DNA of 64,000 bases, taken from the NCBI GenBank assembly GCA_036250195.1, contig JAVHZZ010000006.1, positions 158,465,724 to 158,529,723 of the forward strand, given 5' to 3'. Every line of letters starts with the position of its first letter. Within the stretch, counting starts at the first letter, position 1. A model generated the notes under the pieces. That model was not told where the DNA came from. It made no database searches and saw only the letters and a list, made by a program, of their open reading frames with translations. The position numbers and the translations under genes are program-made. This DNA comes from Mixophyes australis. Its lineage: Eukaryota; Chordata; Amphibia; Anura; Limnodynastidae. This document shows, one piece after another, positions 61,201 through 64,000 of the stretch.

Positions 61201-62909
61201 CAATTCTGCAAGGAAGAATGGTCATATATTCCCCAATCTAGGTGCACAAAGCTGCTAGAGACATATCCAAACAGACTGATGGCTGTAATTATAGCAAAAG
61301 GTGGCTGCAGAAAGTATTAAATCAGGGGACTGATCAAATTTACAAACCTGTTGCCTTTTTTTCATGAGGTGAATGTCGTGAGACAAAATGTTTAAATCAC
61401 CCTATCTTCCCTCTCTGTGTCTCCTGTCAGTCTCCCCCTCTCCCTTAGATTGTAAGATCCCTTGAGCAGGGCCCTCTATCCTCATGTCCTCTTCCTCCTG
61501 TTTACCTTTGCCCCAACTCCCCCTTCTTTTCTCCTTTTCGCCACTTGACTCCTTCCGCTATCTCTCCTCTTCTCCCTTCCCTTTACATCTCCATCTTTGC
61601 TCTGATTCTTTTAGAGGTGCACAGGTTCAGCCTTCTATCCTTCACTCCCACTCTATCTGTGCACTGGTAGTCACTTTAAATTTTTTTGTTGTGCACCAGC
61701 TCTCTACTAAGTTTATAATTTTTGTACTTTTTGCACCTTACTTGTACTTATTGCACTTTGTCATTGTACTGCCTGTATACCGTGTACTGTGATCCCATGC
61801 TTTCTGTATGGTGCTGCGGACCCTTTGTGGCGCCTCATAAATAAGTGATAATAAAAAAAATCTGGAAAAACTTTTATTTAAATTTATATCAGTTTACATG
61901 GTGTAATCTGACAAAAGGTAATGATTTTGACAGGGTATGATGATTTTCTATAGGCACTGTGTATATAGGATGAATAGAAAACATGCCCTATCACTTTTCA
62001 CCAGCAATGGTAATTTTACCCTTCTATAAATCATTCCCCTAGTTTGAAGATCACTTTTATAATTTTGTCAATAACAGGCTTAGAAATGGCTTCAGATGTT
62101 TGATTTAAAAGGTTAAGTACATTTTAAGCAGGTATTTTTCTTAGCTATCCTCCTACAAATCATCATCTCCTTTTCAAAAGTTCTCTGGTTGCCAAAAAAA
62201 TGTCTGACAGATACAGTTCCCAGCTCTCAGCATGTGATGTGATGAGGGGGTGGGGATGTCACAGTGCAGACTGAGCTTAGAGAGGAGTTCCAAAGCCTTT
62301 CTGCTCACTATACGATGTGTCATTTGACTGTGGTTGCCATGGTAACCCAGAATCATAAATCATTGATAGCAGTCTGAAGAAAAAGAACCCAAAGGAAATT
62401 GGTAAATGCCAACATTATTATTAGAGCCTGCCACAGTGATTTATGTTAAAAAAATTATATATAAATCTGTTTTTTATGGGATTGCTCCTTTAAGTGACAA
62501 GGATTTCTATTTTTTTTTCTATAAATATATAATATAAATGTAATCTCTGTATTTAGTAATGTATATTATTGCAAATTCCTTCAATAAATACAGGTGAAAA
62601 AATTAGATTGTAAACACCATTTTTGACCTAACTCAATTTGGACCAAAATTTTTATTTGTCTCTCACAGGAGCATTATGTAAACAAGCAATAAACAAAAGA
62701 AACCACAGCCGCATACGGCAAGTGGATACTAACATGGAACGGAAAGCACTAAGCGACATTCAAAATGTGGGAGAAACGCAGTCTGCAGGAGCTTCAGGGA
62801 TGTCATGGCCGCCTACAAAGTCTAACACCTCTGAGCTGGCATCAAACAACAAGCAGGGTGGCTCCTCCCAGCGCAGAGAAAAACACAACCGCATGGAAAG
62901 AGACAGAAG
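45829..62909 (+). CDS. tcfl5: Transcription factor-like 5 (TCFL5), first four coding exons, 3' end beyond window
   Basis: Nuclear bHLH transcription factor, testis-enriched in mammals. Exons 45829-46526, 48580-48730, 48810-48987 and 62669-62909 join in phase and encode about 422 residues; human TCFL5 is about 500. Diagnostic segments: [87 protein letters not shown] and, at the end of exon 4, [13 protein letters not shown], the DNA-contacting basic region. The helix-loop-helix lies past 64000. The start at ATG 45829 is chosen because an in-frame TGA at 45808-45810 excludes an upstream start in this exon. It follows DIDO1 in the same orientation, as in human. Intron 3 (13.7 kb) is swollen by transposons. 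Confidence 0.94.
46597..46697. repeat. (TA)n microsatellite in TCFL5 intron 1
   Basis: About 100 bp of TA repeats with TAGATATATAGATA interruptions. Confidence 0.95.
48060..48361. mobile_element. hAT-type MITE, CATACTTGCCAACT family
   Basis: Left CATACTTACCAACT, right AGTTGGCAAGTATG. Flanks AACGAGTG (48052-48059) and AACTAGTG (48362-48369) form an 8-bp duplication with one mismatch. The interior is GC-rich (GGGCGGGGC blocks) and carries complementary 'TCTGCCTACTTC...AAGTGGGCAGA'. It lies in TCFL5 intron 1, just 5' of exon 2. Confidence 0.8.
48580..48730 (+). CDS. tcfl5: TCFL5 coding exon 2
   Basis: After ACATTGCAG it completes Asn and reads [20 protein letters not shown] then [13 protein letters not shown], matching human NLVTLIRHPS...QQQNKCTTLVKNK. 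Ends ACACAG before GTGACC. Confidence 0.94.
48810..48987 (+). CDS. tcfl5: TCFL5 coding exon 3
   Basis: Starts [20 protein letters not shown] and continues [19 protein letters not shown] to [10 protein letters not shown], nearly identical to human. Donor GTGAGA. Confidence 0.96.
49235..49298. repeat. (TA)n microsatellite in TCFL5 intron 3
   Basis: Pure TA run ending directly at the left border of the next MITE. Confidence 0.95.
49299..49555. mobile_element. Truncated copy of the CATACTTGCCAACT-type MITE
   Basis: The right end GTGGGCAAGTATG and internal GTGTGGCAATCTCCCGAATT and 'AGTGGGCAGAATTAGATCCC' correspond to the element at 48060-48361. The left terminus is replaced by the (TA)n run. Contains TGACGTCA at about 49459, another perfect CRE. 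Confidence 0.7.
49556..51261. other. TCFL5 intron 3, nothing firmly recognised
   Basis: AT-rich DNA. 50240-50700 has a texture like old retroelement 3' sequence but no diagnostic motif was found. Confidence 0.4.
51262..51401 (+). repeat. DIRS left inverted terminal repeat
   Basis: CATCCATCTGGGGGACACTC, 'CTTAACCATGGAGTTGAGTC' and on to 'CCCACATACCTCAGTTTGA'; the reverse complement occurs at the right end with few differences. The outermost TTTATACTTACGATAAAT found at the right end is not visible here. Confidence 0.88.
51805..52260 (+). repeat. First copy of a duplicated DIRS leader / gag 5' segment
   Basis: Shares with 52425-52970 long, slightly diverged blocks such as GTGGAAGATCCCTTTTTTGG, CGCCAAGCTTCAAAAGGAGG, AGAAGTGCACTGTTGACACA and TCAGAAATACTATGATATGT. 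It includes a broken version of the gag zinc motif ([17 protein letters not shown]). The unit is about 620 bp. Confidence 0.85.
52425..52970 (+). repeat. Second copy of the duplicated DIRS leader / gag 5' segment
   Basis: Directly precedes and overlaps the start of the intact gag ORF. Same block order as the first copy, with scattered substitutions and small indels showing that the duplication is not brand new. Confidence 0.85.
52882..54315 (+). CDS. DIRS gag-like protein (ORF1)
   Basis: Intact ORF of 477 codons from the ATG of ATGGCAGATAAAAGC to TAG. N-terminal [20 protein letters not shown] plus ACI gives a CxxC...CxxC zinc-ribbon-like motif. The middle has Ser/Glu-rich and basic stretches (KRSVKRRRQ). 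The C-terminal half holds the conserved DIRS core: [74 protein letters not shown]. The tail is Arg/Gly/Pro-rich, perhaps for nucleic-acid binding. This core resembles the domestication-derived LAP2alpha-specific region described for vertebrates (family knowledge). The function in particle formation is inferred. Confidence 0.85.
   Translation: MADKSKTTRTKHNVCSKCNVKLTSERLDQGGLCAACIVAPVKQPIDTSTITVDPPEWAAALTQGVNTLVNLLSKPVKIPATSVVSQGITVGMTDESFSPGVGVFPSPALPGVSQMGEVGWSAVAKSLDRLTHLLENPRHKRSVKRRRQTAKALWSVSDSESSSEEEGELLDDSDVPIIESEGNSRHQGMDDLVRAGRQTLGFAAVEDTKSLDRSLFKKASKQVVRFPPSVELRDIVEASWKYPDKRFSMPRKFGVLYPLQEEDMTHWEQVAKVDTPVARLGRQTTLPVPGSATLQDATDKKLESLLKSIFSAAGISLRPALTSTWVARAMEVWAGQLESALQDSNLLPLAMQLREAAGYVYEAAHNSASIALSISATAVVARRALWLRAWNADSESKRSLESIPYTGGMLFGPELDSWIIQASGGKKTSLPVNTPRPRARPRFSSFRQPPYGGGSGRGQTTDPGPCGAESFFCQAAG
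54350..54950 (+). pseudogene. DIRS reverse transcriptase/RNase H remnant
   Basis: Translated scraps: [12 protein letters not shown] near 54360 (start of the DIRS polymerase), then after loss of the catalytic core, [39 protein letters not shown], similar to the RT/RNase H connection of DIRS. The aspartate active-site block is absent, and stops and shifts break the frame. Confidence 0.7.
54960..55385 (+). pseudogene. DIRS tyrosine recombinase, C-terminal part
   Basis: [19 protein letters not shown], a frameshift near 55030, then [67 protein letters not shown]. The H-x-x-R, Trp and final Tyr expected of the tyrosine-recombinase catalytic set are visible. The N-terminal domain is lost and the frame is shifted, so it is inactive as read. 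Confidence 0.83.
55320..55565. repeat. DIRS internal complementary region
   Basis: Palindrome centred near 55442. Left arm GGCCATAGTGTTCTG... pairs with ...CAGAACACTACGGCC, and CCCCCAGATGGA with TCCATCTGGGGG, with CGGGATTTATACTTGCGATA-type terminal sequence at the centre. In DIRS elements this region templates the circle junction during replication. Confidence 0.88.
55651..55812 (-). repeat. DIRS right inverted terminal repeat
   Basis: Reverse complement of the left terminus: TCAAACTGAGGTATGTGGGA ... GAGTGTCCCCCAGATGGACT, and beyond it ATTTATCGTAAGTATAAACC, the outermost tip. Confidence 0.88.
55813..56215. other. TCFL5 intron 3 between DIRS and Penelope palindrome
   Basis: AT-rich intron DNA with no recognised feature. 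Confidence 0.5.
56992..57032 (-). ncRNA. Hammerhead-like ribozyme motif (left arm)
   Basis: Exact mirror of the right-arm motif; on the plus strand it reads CGCGTTTCACCTTGGGGC followed by TTCCTCAGGG. Confidence 0.5.
57895..58005 (-). pseudogene. Mirror copy of the Penelope C-terminal tail (left arm)
   Basis: Identical to the right-arm copy but on the minus strand; the two tails face away from each other across a gap of about 11 bp. Confidence 0.6.
58017..58127 (+). pseudogene. C-terminal tail of Penelope RT-endonuclease ORF (right arm)
   Basis: 36 codons, [20 protein letters not shown] then [16 protein letters not shown] and TGA. The 'TLAPEGLN' block with a preceding Tyr-Phe helix resembles the end of Penelope GIY-YIG domains (E..WI..L.TL.P.GLN). 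The mirror copy is at 57895-58005 on the minus strand. Recognition is from motif memory. Confidence 0.6.
58990..59030 (+). ncRNA. Hammerhead-like ribozyme motif (right arm)
   Basis: CTGAGGA (58999-59005), then AGCCCCAAGGT (a possible short stem II), then GAAA (59017-59020) and CGCG. Hammerheads need CUGANGA and GAAA, with the fifth base of the first box free, so the core is complete. Penelope-like elements are known to carry small hammerheads. Stems I and III were not proven by folding. A mirror copy lies at about 56992-57032 on the minus strand. Confidence 0.5.
60326..61390 (+). pseudogene. Tc1-like transposase pseudogene
   Basis: The N-terminal HTH-type region is readable: [37 protein letters not shown], '[20 protein letters not shown]'. 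It is followed by scrambled frames, and then near the end [20 protein letters not shown] and [20 protein letters not shown], the NDP and NPIENL catalytic neighbourhood. Internal stops and frameshifts abolish function. Confidence 0.83.
61400..61855 (+). mobile_element. SINE/LINE-tail-like insertion inside the Tc1 copy
   Basis: 'TTAGATTGTAAGATCCCTTG' plus 'GAGCAGGGCCCT', C/T-rich middle, then 'GGTGCTGCGGACC...GGCGCCTCATAAATAAGTGA' and a TAATAAAA tail. This 3' module is the one seen at the end of the SINE at 7485-7900 (TAGATTGTAAGTTCC ... GCTATATAAATAAAT). Exact family not assigned. Confidence 0.55.
61964..62668. other. End of TCFL5 intron 3, nothing recognised
   Basis: AT-rich intron sequence up to the acceptor TCTCTCACAG. 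Confidence 0.5.
62669..62909 (+). CDS. tcfl5: TCFL5 coding exon 4: start of bHLH domain
   Basis: Completes Gly after the acceptor and reads [35 protein letters not shown], a Ser/Gly-rich linker, and [16 protein letters not shown] at the 3' end. The donor GTAAGG cuts inside the Arg run that opens the helix-loop-helix. The [10 protein letters not shown] pattern is the E-box-contacting basic region (His, Glu and Arg positions). Confidence 0.96.
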
Positions 62910-63802
62910 GTAAGGCAATGAACTAAAAATAATACTTTGCAAGCACCAAATCCAGAATCCAGTGGAGTTACGCTGCTGCACCACCAGCAATGAGCTGTAT
63001 TAGGAAGTATAAACCAGGAAACTATTTTCCTGTTACAGGCATCTAGCCTCATGGAGCATAATTTTGCTTGGAAGTAGCATTAGACCCTTATGCAAAAGAC
63101 CTGGAAGTTAAGTTGGGTGGGAAATTTAAAAAATAGATTTCCTAGCCTACACTTAGTGGCACCGGTGGGGGTTGAGGTCACTCCAGTCCCAGGCACTGGC
63201 AGTGCACAGACAGGGTGACAGCATACCACTCTCAACCAAGTAAACTGTTAAATGTAAAAGCATGTTGACTGGTTAAAAGGACAAGGGGGTTCTTACTAAC
63301 ATCCAGCCTATATGTATATAGCGTCTTTACTACCTTTAGATTTTGGTCTGTGTAACAGCTCTTTTCGGCCCAGTGTTTGGATCAGGAACTGCTGGGTAGC
63401 TGTTGAAACCAAAGTAAGTAATCGGAAGGAGCCAGCCAAGAGGTGCTGCAGCAAGTTTTGCACATTTCCCAGTTCTAGGGGCTGGTGAAGGAGTCTAGTG
63501 GTGGTAGTGATGTACCCCATGTAGACGCTAAGCCAAGTGACAAGAGACTTGGCTTAGCAGGGCAAGAAACTGAATATTATCAGCTTTTAGTAGTGCACAC
63601 TGATGCCAGTTTTCAGGGTCTCGGAGGGAGTAACCTCTCTCAGAGACACTGGGATACAATATTGTATACTGGTCACCAGATATGACTCTGCATCGTGTCC
63701 TTATCATCTGATATTTCGCAGTATGGTAGTCTTGAACACTTGATATAGCTCAGTGTGGTAACCTCATGGCCAGATATAGCTCAGTGGTATCCTTGTCACC
63801 AC
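62910..63802. other. TCFL5 intron 4, nothing recognised
   Basis: Intron sequence with no repeat end identified. It shows tandem-like phrases 'CTCAGTGTGGTAACCTCATGG' broken into near-repeats ('GATATAGCTCAGTG') around 63740-63790, perhaps a short degenerate tandem array. Confidence 0.4.
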
Positions 63803-63840
63803 ATACACTGATTAGCCACAAAATTAAAACAACTGACTGA
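63803..63840. mobile_element. DNA-transposon terminus-like sequence
   Basis: ATACACTGATTAGCCACAAA followed by ATTAAAACAACTGAC resembles a terminal repeat seen in vertebrate DNA transposons (ACTGAT.AGCCA.AACATTAAAAC, from memory). It abuts a 28S rRNA-like segment; the other end would be outside the window. Confidence 0.42.
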
Positions 63841-63843
63841 AAA

Positions 63844-64000
63844 CTGTTTAAAACCTAAAGAGTCAGAAGGAATGCGTGGTACGCTTTTATGGCCTGTATG
63901 CATACTGAAAATCAAGATTAAGCGAGCTTTTGCCCCTCTGCTCCACGGGTGGTTTCAGTCCTCCCTGAGCTTGCCTTAGGACACCTGCGTTGTGGTTTCA
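63844..64000 (-). pseudogene. 28S rRNA-derived fragment (runs off the window)
   Basis: The reverse complement reads ACGCAGGTGTCCTAAGGCAA, GCTCAGGGAGGACTGAAACC, CCGTGGAGCAGAGGGGCAAA, AGCTCGCTTAATCTTGATTT, CAGTATGCATACAGGCCATA, then 'CCTTCTGACTCTTTAGGTTT'. This follows vertebrate 28S rRNA domain V closely, with scattered substitutions and a small deletion. It is not part of an rDNA repeat: homology stops abruptly at 63844 and unique intron DNA follows. Retrocopy or SINE head are both possible. Confidence 0.86.

Larger units (their letters stand above)
59925..61960 (+). mobile_element. Tc1-like transposon, defective
   Basis: Left terminal repeat CAGTGTCTATAGAAAATCAT (59925-59957) pairs with the right end ...ATGATTTTCTATAGGCACTG (61927-61960), with TATA outside both ends. 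A dead transposase lies inside. A foreign block (about 61400-61855) is inserted after the transposase. The left tip doubles as part of the target duplication of the Penelope palindrome, so the Tc1 copy was there first. Confidence 0.85.

Overview
The window is vertebrate nuclear DNA, most likely from an anuran amphibian. Two conserved multi-exon genes lie in the same orientation: DIDO1 (death inducer-obliterator 1; 14 coding exons, about 3963-32422) and the first four coding exons of TCFL5 (bHLH factor, 45829-62909, running off the right edge). DIDO1 next to TCFL5 on one strand matches the human 20q13.33 order as I remember it. The amphibian call rests on long repeat-filled introns and on the mix of DIRS tyrosine-recombinase retrotransposons, Penelope-like elements, Tc1 copies, hAT and palindromic MITEs and tRNA-type SINEs. 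No single base proves the species.

Layout. 1-3962 is non-coding sequence 5' of the first recognisable DIDO1 coding exon, with two hAT-type MITEs. 3963-32422 is DIDO1, encoding about 2285 residues: conserved N-terminus, PHD finger, TFIIS central domain, SPOC domain, coiled coil, GPRG-type repeats and an Arg/Asp-rich tail. Its largest intron is 8224-21448. A 3' UTR with a poly(A) signal follows. 33561-44900 is an intergenic repeat cluster: a Penelope-like fragment, a SINE, a solo gypsy-type LTR, a hAT element with a minisatellite, a decayed DIRS element, MITEs and a Tc1 fossil. 44930-45300 is a GC-rich probable TCFL5 promoter with a perfect CRE. TCFL5 intron 3 (48988-62668) holds a deleted DIRS element with inverted ends (51262-55812), a 3.57-kb near-perfect palindrome built from the 3' part of a Penelope-like element (56227-59795), and a Tc1 copy (59925-61960). 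At the right edge there is a minus-strand fragment homologous to 28S rRNA.

How the genes relate. Both encode nuclear proteins. DIDO1 is a chromatin and RNA polymerase II-linked reader protein; TCFL5 is an E-box-type transcription factor, testis-enriched in mammals. Nothing here shows that they share an operon-like unit; they are independent neighbours.

Most notable points: the giant Penelope palindrome with retained hammerhead-type core and 15-bp target duplications; the DIRS element with intact inverted termini and internal complementary region but a gutted polymerase; the absence of the expected ATG at the DIDO1 N-terminus; an intronic poly(A) signal placed where a SPOC-terminated short DIDO isoform would end; and the 28S rRNA-derived fragment.
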